Part shown: positions 10,397 through 19,530 of the stretch, piece by piece | Position numbering within the stretch: the stretch's first letter is position 1 | Layout: each line of letters opens with the position of its first letter | Source of the DNA: DYJK01 sp040755055 | Lineage (GTDB): Bacteria > Bacteroidota > Ignavibacteria > Ignavibacteriales > Melioribacteraceae | Reading direction: 5' to 3' | DNA length: 64,000 nucleotides | Assembly (NCBI GenBank): GCA_040755055.1 | Contig: JBFMBS010000024.1 | Coordinates: forward strand, 1-64,000 | Program-made: the position numbers and the translations under genes | Notes under the pieces: generated by a model | Seen by the model: only the letters and a program-made list of their open reading frames with translations | What the model was told of the DNA's origin: nothing | The model's database searches: none

Positions 10397-10492
10397 TATT
10401 CTCCTATTCCTTTCTCATAATTTGTGTTTTATGGCTGTCAATTATTTGTAGCTGAAGATCACGCTTTTTAATCCGTCGCAGCAATGAAATAG

Positions 10493-11698
10493 TTATTCTG
10501 CTATTACTTTCTCCGGAATTTTTTTGAGTGCGTTTTCAAGATCATCAATAATATCTTTCACGTTTTCGATTCCGACTGATAGCCGAACAAGTCCTTCCGT
10601 AATGCCGGCGGATTTCCGCGCTTCTTCCCCCATGGTTAAGTGGGTCATGCTTGCCGGGTGTTGAATTAATGTCTCTACACCGCCAAGCGATACTGCGAGT
10701 TTGCAAAGTTTAACATTATTCATAACTGTTTCACCGGCTTTAAATCCCCCCTTGAGTTCAAAGGAGATCATTCCGCCGTGTCCATAATGCTGCTTTAGTC
10801 CTACTTGATAATTCGGGTGACTTTTTAATCCGGGGTAGCGTACCCATTTTACTTTCGGGTGGTTCTCAAGATACTCCGCAATAAGCTGTGCATTCTCACA
10901 GTGCCTTTGCATTCTTATCGATAATGTTTTTAATCCCCGGTGAACAAGAAACGAATTAAACGGATCGATCACGCCGCCAAGCTGATTTAATGTTCTGCGC
11001 ATCTTCGAATACATCTCTTCGTCTTTAACAACAACAATTCCGGCAACAACATCTGCGTGGCCATTTAAAAATTTTGTCATGCTGTGAAGAACAACATCCG
11101 CACCAAACTTAAACGGGTTCTGCAATGCCGGACTCATAAATGTATTATCAACTATAAAGAGAGCGTTATTTCTGTGTGAGAGTTTTGCTGCTGCTTCAAG
11201 ATCGGTAATGGCAATAACCGGGTTTGCTGGCGATTCGACATAAATAATTTTTGTGTTAGGTTTTATTGCGCGCTCAATTTCTTCGGCAACGTCGGTATCT
11301 ACAAATGTTGATTCAATATTGAACTTGCTCAGTACTGTATGCAGCAACGTCATTGTTGGACCATAAACAGATTTGCTGCAAATTACGTGATCGCCGGATT
11401 GAAGAAGTGTAATGAAAACGGTGCTTATTGCGGCCATTCCGCTTGCGCAGCCCAGCGCTTTGTAACCGCCTTCAAGTTCTGCAACAGCATTTTCCATTGC
11501 TTCAACTGTGGGGTTTTTCATTCGTGTATATATGTAGCCGTTCGCCTCACCCTTAAAGAGCGATGCGCCGTGCTCGGCAGACTCAAACTGAAATGTTGAT
11601 GTTTGATATATCGGGGGAACGACCGGGCCAAATTCATAATCGCTCATTCCGCTGTGAACACATTTAGAATCGAATTGAAGATTTGTGTTATGGGACAT
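10493..11698 (-). CDS. Cystathionine/methionine gamma-lyase family PLP enzyme
   Basis: 401-residue cytoplasmic enzyme of the Cys/Met metabolism PLP family. The Schiff-base lysine is K209 in LHSMTKFLNGH; the PLP phosphate-binding stretch is CASGMAA; the cofactor-stacking Tyr lies in VYGPT (Y112). The N-terminal region (CVHSG, PPIYQTSTF, YTRMKNPT) is diagnostic of the family. In methionine gamma-lyases a Cys usually follows YG at the active site; here it is Pro (P114), so a cystathionine gamma-lyase or synthase role, or an altered lyase, is as likely as methioninase. Full length for the family. The start ATG has AGGAAA upstream. It stands alone between the peptidases and gyrA. Confidence 0.88.
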   Translation of the reverse strand: MSHNTNLQFDSKCVHSGMSDYEFGPVVPPIYQTSTFQFESAEHGASLFKGEANGYIYTRMKNPTVEAMENAVAELEGGYKALGCASGMAAISTVFITLLQSGDHVICSKSVYGPTMTLLHTVLSKFNIESTFVDTDVAEEIERAIKPNTKIIYVESPANPVIAITDLEAAAKLSHRNNALFIVDNTFMSPALQNPFKFGADVVLHSMTKFLNGHADVVAGIVVVKDEEMYSKMRRTLNQLGGVIDPFNSFLVHRGLKTLSIRMQRHCENAQLIAEYLENHPKVKWVRYPGLKSHPNYQVGLKQHYGHGGMISFELKGGFKAGETVMNNVKLCKLAVSLGGVETLIQHPASMTHLTMGEEARKSAGITEGLVRLSVGIENVKDIIDDLENALKKIPEKVIAE

Positions 11699-11767
11699 TT
11701 TTATTTTTTCCTACAATGTATGCATCAGAAAATCCTGAATTTATAGTTTCACTTTGTAGAACTCTGC

Positions 11768-11851
11768 GGTTTTTCTGTATTCCTCCGTGAAATGAAAAAT
11801 AACTTACTCAGAGTTCCACCGAGAAATCACAGAGGTACTCGGAGAAAAACC
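11768..11851. repeat. Imperfect long inverted repeat between gyrA and the gamma-lyase gene
   Basis: Left arm 11768-11790 (GGTTTTTCT ... CCTCCGTGA) matches the reverse complement of 11827-11851 (GGTTTTTCT ... CCTCTGTGA) with a few mismatches, around a ~36-base centre. No gene fits here. It could fold as a transcript-end hairpin for gyrA or be a dispersed palindromic element of the type common in Bacteroidota/Chlorobiota genomes. Confidence 0.6.
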
Positions 11852-11889
11852 GGCCTCATTAGGTTCAACAATACCTTTTTATTAAATAT

Positions 11890-14337
11890 TTATTCTACCC
11901 CGTTTCCGTTTTCTTCTTCCGGAATTACGCGAGCAATATCTGCAATGTCATCGCCTTCGTTCAAACGAATCAAGCGTACACCTTGCGTATTTCTTCCCAT
12001 CACGCGAAGTTCGGATACTGATTGCCGGATTACCATTCCGCCGGTCGTGATTATTACCAGTTCGTCACTATCGTTCACTTCTTTCATTGCTATTAACTTT
12101 CCGTTACGCTCGGAAGTTTTAACCGTGATAACACCTTTTCCACCGCGCCGTGTTAATCTATAATCTTCTATCTCCGAACGTTTGCCGAATCCTTTCTCGG
12201 TAACCACCATCAACGTTGTAGCATTACGCACTACAATCATTCCTATCACTACGTCGTTTTTACCAAGGCGCACACCGCGCACGCCGGTTGCGGTTCTTCC
12301 CATATCGCGAACATCTTTTTCGTTGAAACGAATTGCCATTCCGTTACTTGTTCCGATAATTATATCGTTCTTCCCCTCGCTTAGTTTTGCTTCGATCAAT
12401 CTGTCTCCGGCAGCAAGCGATATTGCATTAATTCCTCCGCGCCTGATATTCGAGTATGCCGAGAGAACCGTTTTTTTCACTGTGCCTTTTTCGGTCGCCA
12501 TCACAATAAATTTATCATCCGTAAATTCCTTGACAGTTACGAATGCGGTTATTTTTTCTTCTTTTTCTTTTTCAATTAGATTTAATATCGATCTTCCTTT
12601 GGCCGCACGTCCGCCTTCCGGAATTTCGTGAACCTTAAGCCAATAACATTTTCCGCGATCCGTAAAGAACATGATGTAATGGTGCGTTGAAGCTACGAAC
12701 ATATGCTCGATGAAATCTTCCTCTTTCGAACCGGCTCCGATTACACCTTTGCCGCCGCGTGCTTGTCTGCGGTATCCGCTAACCGGGAATCTCTTAATGA
12801 ATCCCTGGTGTGAGATTGTAACAACAACATCTTCTTCGGCAATTATATCTTCGAGCGAAAATTCTTTGAAGTCGCGGACTATTTCTGTTCTTCTTTCATC
12901 TGCATATTTTTCACGAAGAGCAAGAAGCTCGTCTTTGATAATTTGCTTTCTCAATTTTTCGTTTCCGAGAATCGCTTTTAATTTTTGAATGAGCTTAATC
13001 GTTTCTTTGTATTCGTCCTCTATCTTTTTACGTTCAAGTCCCGTTAAGCGCTGCAACCTCATGTCGAGAATTGCTTTCGCTTGAATTTCCGAGAGTTTGA
13101 ACTTTTTCATCAAATTATTTTTAGCAGTTTCAACATCACGCGATTTTTTGATTGTCTCAATCACCGCATCGATGTTATCGAGAGCAATTATATAGCCCTC
13201 TAAAATGTGGGCGCGTCTTTCGGCAGCATCGAGATCATATTTCGTTCTGCGGACCAGCACATCCATCCTATGATCGAGGAAATGCTGCATCATTTGTTGG
13301 AGTGTTAATACTTTCGGAACACCATTAACAAGCGCAAGCATTATAACACCAAAAGTCACTTGCATCTGCGTGTGTTTGAAAAGCTGGTTGAGCGTTACTG
13401 CCGGCTGTCCATCGCGTTTCATTTCGATTACAACGCGCAAACCATCACGGTCAGATTCGTCCCGGATATTTGAAATGCCGTCAATCTTTCCTTCTCTAAC
13501 AAGGTCGGCAATCTTTTCTATCAGCGCTGCTTTGTTAACTTGATATGGAATTTCCGTGATGACAATATTCTCGCGCTCGTTTTTCATAACTTCTATGTTA
13601 GCTTTAGCGCGTAATACTATTCTTCCTCTTCCGGTTAAGAATGCCTCTTTTACTCCGTCGTAACCGTAAATTATTCCGCCGGTCGGAAAGTCCGGAGCTT
13701 TAACATATTTCATCAACTCTTCGGGTTTCAGTTTCGGATTTTCTATTGTAGCAATAAGACCGTCTATGATTTCTCCAAGGTTGTGAGGTGGAATATTTGT
13801 TGCCATACCAACGGCAATACCGCTTGCGCCGTTGATAAGTAAGTTCGGTAAGTATGCCGGAAGAACTGTGGGCTCTTGTAATGATTCGTCGAAGTTGTTA
13901 ACAAAATCAACGGTGTTTTTGTCGAGATCGCGAAGCATTTCGTCTGCTATACGTGCTAATCTTGCTTCTGTATAACGCATTGCCGCCGGACTGTCGCCAT
14001 CGATCGATCCGAAATTTCCTTGTCCATCTACTAATGGATAGCGCAGTGAAAAATCCTGAACCATCCGCACCATTGAATCATAAACTGCTGTATCGCCGTG
14101 CGGATGATATTTACCGAGAACCTCTCCAACGATACGTGCGGATTTTTTATACGGTTTGTTATGCGGCACCCCGAGTTCGTGCATTCCGAACAGAACTCTG
14201 CGGTGAACCGGTTTTAATCCGTCTCTTACATCGGGCAAAGCGCGGGCAACTATTACGCTCATCGCATAATCGATGTAAGATGATTTCATTTCTTCTTCTA
14301 ACGATACGGGTATTATTTTCTCGAAAATTGTAGTCAT
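11890..14337 (-). CDS. gyrA: DNA gyrase subunit A
   Basis: 815 residues, the usual length. GyrA breaks and rejoins DNA in the A2B2 gyrase that introduces negative supercoils using ATP from GyrB. The catalytic Tyr is Y122 (AAMRYTEARL). The quinolone-pocket segment HPHGDTAVYD aligns with E. coli numbering and carries Thr83 and Asp87. The C-terminal beta-pinwheel starts around residue 500 and contains the GyrA box as RRQARGGKG, needed for DNA wrapping. The start ATG at 14337 opens MTTIFEKIIPVSLEEEMK, typical of the family. It lies in the same leftward run as gyrB but is separated from it by a toxin-antitoxin pair and a Mg2+ transporter. Confidence 0.98.
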   Translation of the reverse strand: MTTIFEKIIPVSLEEEMKSSYIDYAMSVIVARALPDVRDGLKPVHRRVLFGMHELGVPHNKPYKKSARIVGEVLGKYHPHGDTAVYDSMVRMVQDFSLRYPLVDGQGNFGSIDGDSPAAMRYTEARLARIADEMLRDLDKNTVDFVNNFDESLQEPTVLPAYLPNLLINGASGIAVGMATNIPPHNLGEIIDGLIATIENPKLKPEELMKYVKAPDFPTGGIIYGYDGVKEAFLTGRGRIVLRAKANIEVMKNERENIVITEIPYQVNKAALIEKIADLVREGKIDGISNIRDESDRDGLRVVIEMKRDGQPAVTLNQLFKHTQMQVTFGVIMLALVNGVPKVLTLQQMMQHFLDHRMDVLVRRTKYDLDAAERRAHILEGYIIALDNIDAVIETIKKSRDVETAKNNLMKKFKLSEIQAKAILDMRLQRLTGLERKKIEDEYKETIKLIQKLKAILGNEKLRKQIIKDELLALREKYADERRTEIVRDFKEFSLEDIIAEEDVVVTISHQGFIKRFPVSGYRRQARGGKGVIGAGSKEEDFIEHMFVASTHHYIMFFTDRGKCYWLKVHEIPEGGRAAKGRSILNLIEKEKEEKITAFVTVKEFTDDKFIVMATEKGTVKKTVLSAYSNIRRGGINAISLAAGDRLIEAKLSEGKNDIIIGTSNGMAIRFNEKDVRDMGRTATGVRGVRLGKNDVVIGMIVVRNATTLMVVTEKGFGKRSEIEDYRLTRRGGKGVITVKTSERNGKLIAMKEVNDSDELVIITTGGMVIRQSVSELRVMGRNTQGVRLIRLNEGDDIADIARVIPEEENGNGVE

Positions 14338-14382
14338 GTTTTTCTATTTATTATTTATGATTTGGGAATTCCGGATTGCTTT

Positions 14383-14760
14383 TTAATTTAATTTCTTATC
14401 TACATCTGCTATAATCTTCTTTATTGCATTATCAAGTATAGGAATATGAATTTTACAAATCTTATAGATTTCTTCCGAATCTATATCAAAATAATGATGT
14501 GAAATCTTATCGCGAAAATTGATTGCACCTTTCCAGTCAACTTCCGGGTGTTGCTCTAATGCACCTAGAAAATCTTTTGAAATTTTTTTTAACACTTCAC
14601 CTATTGCCTGAAGGCGCATTGAGATTGCATCAAGTTTATCTATTGTGTCTTGATCTCTAAGAAAATCTTCGGGTGTTTTTATGTTTTCAAAACTTTTTTT
14701 AATCTTTGAAATCGCCTCGTCTATATCAAGCAATTTCTTGTATAGAAGTTCATTAGACAT
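14383..14760 (-). CDS. hepT: HepT-like HEPN domain toxin (DUF86)
   Basis: 125 residues, mostly helical. It carries the HEPN ribonuclease motif RX4HXY as RDKISHHY near the C-terminal third. In characterised type VII systems HepT is a toxin whose activity is blocked when MntA adds AMP to the Tyr of this motif. It overlaps the upstream mntA frame by 8 bases, which indicates translational coupling (antitoxin first). The family can also act as an RNase or simply as a HEPN partner, and activity here is not shown. All three motif residues are intact, so the toxin looks functional. Confidence 0.9.
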   Translation of the reverse strand: MSNELLYKKLLDIDEAISKIKKSFENIKTPEDFLRDQDTIDKLDAISMRLQAIGEVLKKISKDFLGALEQHPEVDWKGAINFRDKISHHYFDIDSEEIYKICKIHIPILDNAIKKIIADVDKKLN

Positions 14761-15046
14761 ATAATGCCTCTTTTTCCAACTCTTCTAAAAATCTTTTTCT
14801 AATGTTAGAATGCTTTCTTACAACATCTACTTTGTGCCCGAATTGTTTTTCTAGATATTCTATCAATTCGCATCTTTTAAAGAAATCCGGCTGCATCTCT
14901 ACAAAAAAATCTATGTCACTTTCCTCCGTTTCTTCTCCGCGAGCATACGAGCCAAAAAGGGAAATACTTGTTACACCGTACTTTTCTTGCAAGTATTCTT
15001 TTTTGCCTTTAAGAAATTCTATTATGTGTTCTTTATCTATTTTCAT
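14753..15046 (-). CDS. mntA: MntA-type minimal nucleotidyltransferase antitoxin
   Basis: 97 residues. The nucleotidyltransferase signature GSX10DXD is complete: GSYARGEETEESDID. This small polymerase-beta-fold protein would transfer AMP to the partner HepT and neutralise it. Gene order (mntA then hepT, overlapping 8 bases) is the standard type VII module. The stop of the MgtE-like gene upstream is only 6 bases away, so mntA and hepT are probably read from the mgtE transcript. Confidence 0.9.
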   Translation of the reverse strand: MKIDKEHIIEFLKGKKEYLQEKYGVTSISLFGSYARGEETEESDIDFFVEMQPDFFKRCELIEYLEKQFGHKVDVVRKHSNIRKRFLEELEKEALYV

Positions 15047-15052
15047 TTCTTA

Positions 15053-16030
15053 TTAAAATATTGTTGCTAATCCCATATAAAGCAAAATTGTAAGAACATC
15101 AGTCATCGCAAGTGTAATTGGTCCGGCGGAGACTTTTAAGTCTAATTTAGTTTTATGCAATAATGCCGGGACGCTTAAGCCAATTACTGCCGCCGTGATC
15201 TGTACAATTAAAATACTCGTTCCGATAACAAACGAAGTAACAAGTTCTCCTTTCCATAATAACACCACTACGGCAACAAAAGCGCCACTGCTTAGACCGA
15301 TCAGCATTGCTGTCTGAGATTCTCTCAACAGATTTTTCATATACCATTTCAACGACGGCTGCGCTGTATGTAACGACTGCACTGTTAACGTCATCGATTG
15401 AATGCTCATGCTTTCGCCCAAACCAAGAACCAGTGTAAGAAAAAAAGCTATTACCAAACTTTCTGCTAACGTTGCTTCGAACATTCCGGCGAGAAGCGCG
15501 CACACTGTTCCGCTTAATATTGTTGCAAGCAGCCACGGAAACCTGATTCTCCATGCCTTAAGCGGTGTTGCATTCTTTACCTCTGAAATTTGAAAACCGA
15601 TCGATTCAAAAACATCATGCACCTTCTGTCGTTCGGAGAAATCAAGCAGCTCGTCGGTAAACAAATTAACATCAACAATTCCAACTATTTTTCTTTCCGC
15701 GTCTATCACCGGGAAAGCTAAAAATCTATATACTGCAAAGAACTCGCACGCATCATAAACCGTTGCATTGTTATTTAACGATGCAACATTCTTAACCATC
15801 AACTCACCAAGTTTTTGATCGGGTTGAGCCGTAAGTATTCTGCGCGTGGGCAGAACACCGACAAGTTTTTGTTCTTCATCAACAACATAAAAATAAACTA
15901 TTCTTTCGCCCAAACCTTCTGTTCTTATTTTTCGCAACGCTTCATCAATAGTTAAATTTCTATTGAGCGCAGTAAAATCTTTTCGCGCAAAATCCGTTAT
16001 CGGATGTTGATATGTATGCTTATCATTCAT
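15053..16030 (-). CDS. MgtE-type magnesium transporter, short form with two CBS domains
   Basis: 325 residues. Two CBS domains occupy about residues 15-140 (LVGVLPTRRIL and IVGIVDVNLF end their repeats). A membrane region with about five helices follows, from ~165 to the end. The pore-helix features match MgtE: LGLGESMSIQSMTLTVQSL and a conserved Asp in AMTDVLTILLYMGLA, the position that binds Mg2+ in known MgtE channels. Compared with ~450-residue MgtE proteins, the N-terminal superhelical Mg2+-sensing domain is missing. The gene could therefore be a short MgtE variant found in some Bacteroidota-type bacteria, with the CBS domains alone sensing Mg2+ or nucleotide. Inner membrane. Confidence 0.85.
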   Translation of the reverse strand: MNDKHTYQHPITDFARKDFTALNRNLTIDEALRKIRTEGLGERIVYFYVVDEEQKLVGVLPTRRILTAQPDQKLGELMVKNVASLNNNATVYDACEFFAVYRFLAFPVIDAERKIVGIVDVNLFTDELLDFSERQKVHDVFESIGFQISEVKNATPLKAWRIRFPWLLATILSGTVCALLAGMFEATLAESLVIAFFLTLVLGLGESMSIQSMTLTVQSLHTAQPSLKWYMKNLLRESQTAMLIGLSSGAFVAVVVLLWKGELVTSFVIGTSILIVQITAAVIGLSVPALLHKTKLDLKVSAGPITLAMTDVLTILLYMGLATIF

Positions 16031-16088
16031 ATTTAATACTGAGCAAGGCGAAGTATCTTTTACTCATTAGCATTAGAGATTCTTCATC

Positions 16089-16107
16089 GTCCCGATTTTA
16101 TCGGGAC
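16089..16107. repeat. Hairpin GTCCCGAT-TTT-ATCGGGAC after gyrB
   Basis: Perfect 8-bp stem with a 3-nt loop just beyond the gyrB stop. There is no T run on the minus-strand side, so termination by itself is doubtful. The flanks (GAGATTCTTCATC and CCTCAGAATT) look like the dispersed GAGATTCTTC...CAGAATGAC repeats seen in many Bacteroidota/Ignavibacteria genomes. Confidence 0.6.
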
Positions 16108-16116
16108 TCCTCAGAA

Positions 16117-18123
16117 TTAAATGTCGAGATTAGCGTACTTCGCATGTTTCTCGATAAACTCGCGTCTCGGTTCTACTGCGTCGCCCATCAATGTTTCAAA
16201 AATTTTATCTGCTGCTGCTGCACTTTCAAGATTAACTTGCAGCACTGTCCGTGTTTCAGGATTCATTGTTGTTGACCAAAGCTGTTCGGGGTTCATCTCG
16301 CCCAAACCTTTGTAACGCGAAATAATTATTCCTTTCGTCTGTACAATTCCTTCTTCTGTTTCTGCAGCTTCTTCTGTTTCTAAAATTTCTACCTCTTCTT
16401 TTTTTCCTTTACCGTCCGCTTTCAAGCGCTTTAAAATCTTATCACGTTCTTCATCATCAAAAGCGTAATGTTCTTCCTTCCCTTTTTTGATTTTGTAAAG
16501 CGGCGGCTGTGCTATATAAACTTTTCCTTCAGCTATCAATTCCTTCATGTGCCGGTACAAAAACGTAAGCAGAAGCGTTCTAATATGGCTTCCGTCCACG
16601 TCGGCATCAGTCATTAAAATAATTTTTCCGTAGCGCGACTTAGCCGGATCGAATTCCTCGCCTATACCGGCGCCTATTGCAGAAATCATCGCCTGGATTT
16701 CTTGATTCTCAAGAATCTTATTGATCTTTGCTTTTTCCACATTCAAAATTTTTCCTTTGATCGGCAGAATCGCCTGGAATCTTCTATCGCGTCCTTGTTT
16801 AGCCGAGCCGCCGGCAGAATCCCCTTCCACTATGTATATCTCGCAATGTTCGGGATCGTTGATCGAACAATCTGCAAGTTTACCCGGCAGATGCATCGAG
16901 TCGAGTGCATTTTTTCTTCGCACAAGTTCTCGTGCTTTACGTGCAGCTTCACGTGCCTCTGCCGCCCGCATACATTTATCAATAATTTTTTTTGCTACCG
17001 ACGCATTTTCTTCTAAGTATTCGGAAAGTTTTTCTCCCACCAGCATTTCTACTGCGGATTTAACTTCTCCGTTGCCAAGCTTTGTTTTCGTTTGCCCTTC
17101 AAACTGTGGTTCCATTACCTTAATCGATATTACTGCTGTTAATCCTTCCTTAAAATCATCGCCGGAAAGCGTTATTTTATTACTCTCTTTTATTAAACCG
17201 TTTTTATATGCATAATTATTAAATGTTCTTGTAAGAGCTGTTCTAAATCCAACAAGGTGAGTGCCTCCTTCAATAGTATTAATATTGTTTACATAAGAAT
17301 GAACATTTTCGGAATAGGAATCGCTGTATTCGAATGCTATTTCTACCGGCGTGTTGTCTCGTTCTCCTTCGATATAAATCGGCTTGTGTATCGGCGAACG
17401 GTTTTCGTCGAGGTATTTTACAAAATCAATCAATCCGCCTTTGAACTTGTAAGTTTCTTCTAGATTTTCTATTTCATCCTTTAGAGTCATAGAAACTTCT
17501 TTGTTCAAATATGCAAGCTCGCGCATTCTTTCGGCAACAGTATCAAAATTAAATTTTGTTACCTTAAAAATTTCTTTATCCGGCTTGAATGTTATTGTGG
17601 TTCCGGTTCTATCGCTTTTATAAGTACCCGTTTGTTTAACCGGTGCTTTAGGAATTCCTCTATGATATTCTTGAGTATAAATTTTTCCGTCACGTTTAAC
17701 TTCTACCTTACACCACTCCGAAAGAGCATTAACTACCGAAACACCAACACCATGTAAGCCACCCGAAACTTTATAGGAATTTTTATCGAACTTTCCGCCG
17801 GCATGAAGTACGGTCATAACAACTTCAAGTGCCGATTTTTTTTCGACCGGGTGCATGTCAACCGGAATACCCCGTCCTTGATCTTCAACTGTTACGCTTC
17901 CTTCTTTGTTGATCGTAACAATAACCCGGTCGTTATAACCGGCAAGAGCTTCGTCTATAGAGTTATCAACAACTTCGTTTATCAGGTGATGAAGACCGCG
18001 CGAGCCGACATCGCCTATATACATTGCCGGTCTTTTGCGTACTGCTTCAAGTCCTTTTAATACATTGATGCTTTCCGCGGTATAATTACCATTTCCGTTT
18101 TTGATTTCGTTTTCTTTTGCCAT
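16117..18123 (-). CDS. gyrB: DNA gyrase subunit B
   Basis: 668 residues. GyrB is the ATPase subunit of gyrase. GHKL motifs are visible: EVVDNSIDEA, DQGRGIP and GGLHGVGVSVVNALS. The TOPRIM domain carries EGDSAGGSAKQGRDR and the metal-binding DADVDGSHIRTLLL. The C-terminus has the usual IISRYKGLGEMNPEQLW and MGDAVEPRREFIE. A Glu/Lys-rich insert of about 30 residues (around KKEEVEILETEEAAETEEG) sits between the TOPRIM domain and the tail. The start ATG 18123 lies 19 bases past the DUF721 stop, in the run dnaA-dnaN-recF-DUF721-gyrB. Confidence 0.98.
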   Translation of the reverse strand: MAKENEIKNGNGNYTAESINVLKGLEAVRKRPAMYIGDVGSRGLHHLINEVVDNSIDEALAGYNDRVIVTINKEGSVTVEDQGRGIPVDMHPVEKKSALEVVMTVLHAGGKFDKNSYKVSGGLHGVGVSVVNALSEWCKVEVKRDGKIYTQEYHRGIPKAPVKQTGTYKSDRTGTTITFKPDKEIFKVTKFNFDTVAERMRELAYLNKEVSMTLKDEIENLEETYKFKGGLIDFVKYLDENRSPIHKPIYIEGERDNTPVEIAFEYSDSYSENVHSYVNNINTIEGGTHLVGFRTALTRTFNNYAYKNGLIKESNKITLSGDDFKEGLTAVISIKVMEPQFEGQTKTKLGNGEVKSAVEMLVGEKLSEYLEENASVAKKIIDKCMRAAEAREAARKARELVRRKNALDSMHLPGKLADCSINDPEHCEIYIVEGDSAGGSAKQGRDRRFQAILPIKGKILNVEKAKINKILENQEIQAMISAIGAGIGEEFDPAKSRYGKIILMTDADVDGSHIRTLLLTFLYRHMKELIAEGKVYIAQPPLYKIKKGKEEHYAFDDEERDKILKRLKADGKGKKEEVEILETEEAAETEEGIVQTKGIIISRYKGLGEMNPEQLWSTTMNPETRTVLQVNLESAAAADKIFETLMGDAVEPRREFIEKHAKYANLDI

Positions 18124-18142
18124 GTTGATCTGAGTATTTCCT

Positions 18143-18439
18143 TTATAAAAATTTTATTGTTTTAATTACTTCTTCTTTAAAGTGTTTATTAATTTTTTCT
18201 ATTAAAGCATTCTTTTGGAAATTGAGTTCGCTTTTCCACACAGAATTTTCAACTTTTAGAAAGAGCGTTTTTTTATAGAGCTTTACCGCTTCCGCTATTT
18301 TAGCAAGTTCGGGAAAAATATATTTGAAATTTTCTACTACGTCATAATTTTTAATTGTTGCTCGTAAGTTTTCAAACTCCTTTTCTTTTTCTATAACATC
18401 GGTAATGCTTTTAATATTAAACGTACTGCGCCGTGCCAT
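18143..18439 (-). CDS. DUF721 / DciA-like protein
   Basis: 98 residues from ATG 18439 (a TTG two codons upstream is the longer option). The sequence has the DUF721 pattern: basic N-terminus, then a small alpha-beta core with LFLKVENSVWKSELNFQK. In other bacteria this family includes DciA, which helps load the replicative helicase DnaB. Its place between recF and gyrB beside the origin fits that role, but the function here is inferred. It overlaps the end of recF by about 23 bases, so the two are translationally coupled. Confidence 0.82.
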   Translation of the reverse strand: MARRSTFNIKSITDVIEKEKEFENLRATIKNYDVVENFKYIFPELAKIAEAVKLYKKTLFLKVENSVWKSELNFQKNALIEKINKHFKEEVIKTIKFL

Positions 18440-19529
18440 TTTCAACTTTTATTATTTTACTTTCCCCGGTAAGATTTAACTCTTCTATCTTTGAAAAATC
18501 AGTCATTGTTATAAATGCTTGTCCAATCTTAGATAAATATTCGCTTATTCTCTTTGCGCGGAAAGTATCAAGTTCTCCAAAAACATCGTCCATCAAAAAA
18601 ATCGGGGTCTTGCCAAGTTTTTCCTTTATAAAAAAGAACTGTGCAAATCTCAAGGCTATCTGATAGGTTTTATGTTGTCCTTGCGATCCAAAACGTTTCA
18701 GCTCTTTACCGTTGATATAAAAAATAAAATCGTCTCTATGCGGTCCGGCTAAGTTCATACCTCTTCTTAATTCGTCTTCATACAAAACTGCTAGCTCTTC
18801 TCTATATCTTTGAATTGTATTCTGCTCGTCAATATTTTGGAATGTATCGTACTCTATAACTGGTTCTTCAGCTTCTTCGATTATATTTCTATATGCTTCT
18901 TTCAAGTATGGAATAAATTCTTTAACAAATAGCAATCTATGTTTAATTAATTCTGCCCCATTGGTAATCAGGGAATCCGTCCACGCTTCAAGTTGTTCCA
19001 ATAATATTTTACTATTTGTTTCTTTAATCCGTGCCAGTAACGAAGACCGCTGTTTTAAAACCTTATTATAATCCAAAAGTATGTCCAAATAAGCATGGCT
19101 TGCCTGGGATATAACTGAATCCACAAATCTTCTTCTTTCTGCCGGCGCTCCTTGAGTAATTGCGTGGTCCGATTGAATAAGTGTTACAATAGGAAATTTG
19201 CCTATTATTTCCGAAACTCTAAAAACCTGTTTATCATCAAGAAAATAATTTTTTTTGTTTTTGAAGTTATCATAATAAATTCTGGCGCTGTTATTAGACA
19301 ACCCGGCAAACATACCCTTTGCCTCAAAGTATTCTTTCCCGAAACTAACTACATCATTTTCTGAAGCAAGATTAATATTCTTCGATGTGCTTAGGTAATA
19401 GATTGCTTCCAGTATTGTTGTTTTACCTTGTCCGTTCCCGCCAATTATTAAATTTAGTTTATCGGAAAAGTTCAAAGCGGTACTACTATGCAGCCTGAAG
19501 TTTTGCAAATCGATTTGCTTAAGAACCAT
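18417..19529 (-). CDS. recF: DNA replication/repair protein RecF
   Basis: 370-residue SMC-like ATPase that helps load RecA at gaps. Walker A is GGNGQGKTT (residues 30-38). The ABC-type signature region (KRFGSQGQHKTYQIALR) and the Walker B/D-loop stretch (PIFLMDDVFGELD) are present. The start MVLKQIDLQNFR is typical of the family. The ATG lies one base after the dnaN stop and the 3' end overlaps the DUF721 gene, so this is a tightly packed operon. Confidence 0.97.
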   Translation of the reverse strand: MVLKQIDLQNFRLHSSTALNFSDKLNLIIGGNGQGKTTILEAIYYLSTSKNINLASENDVVSFGKEYFEAKGMFAGLSNNSARIYYDNFKNKKNYFLDDKQVFRVSEIIGKFPIVTLIQSDHAITQGAPAERRRFVDSVISQASHAYLDILLDYNKVLKQRSSLLARIKETNSKILLEQLEAWTDSLITNGAELIKHRLLFVKEFIPYLKEAYRNIIEEAEEPVIEYDTFQNIDEQNTIQRYREELAVLYEDELRRGMNLAGPHRDDFIFYINGKELKRFGSQGQHKTYQIALRFAQFFFIKEKLGKTPIFLMDDVFGELDTFRAKRISEYLSKIGQAFITMTDFSKIEELNLTGESKIIKVENGTAQYV

Positions 19530-19530
19530 T

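Noticed and set aside
12182..12631. Open frame on + strand inside gyrA
   Set aside because: Shadow frame of gyrA, low-complexity Ser/Pro/Thr/Ile composition.
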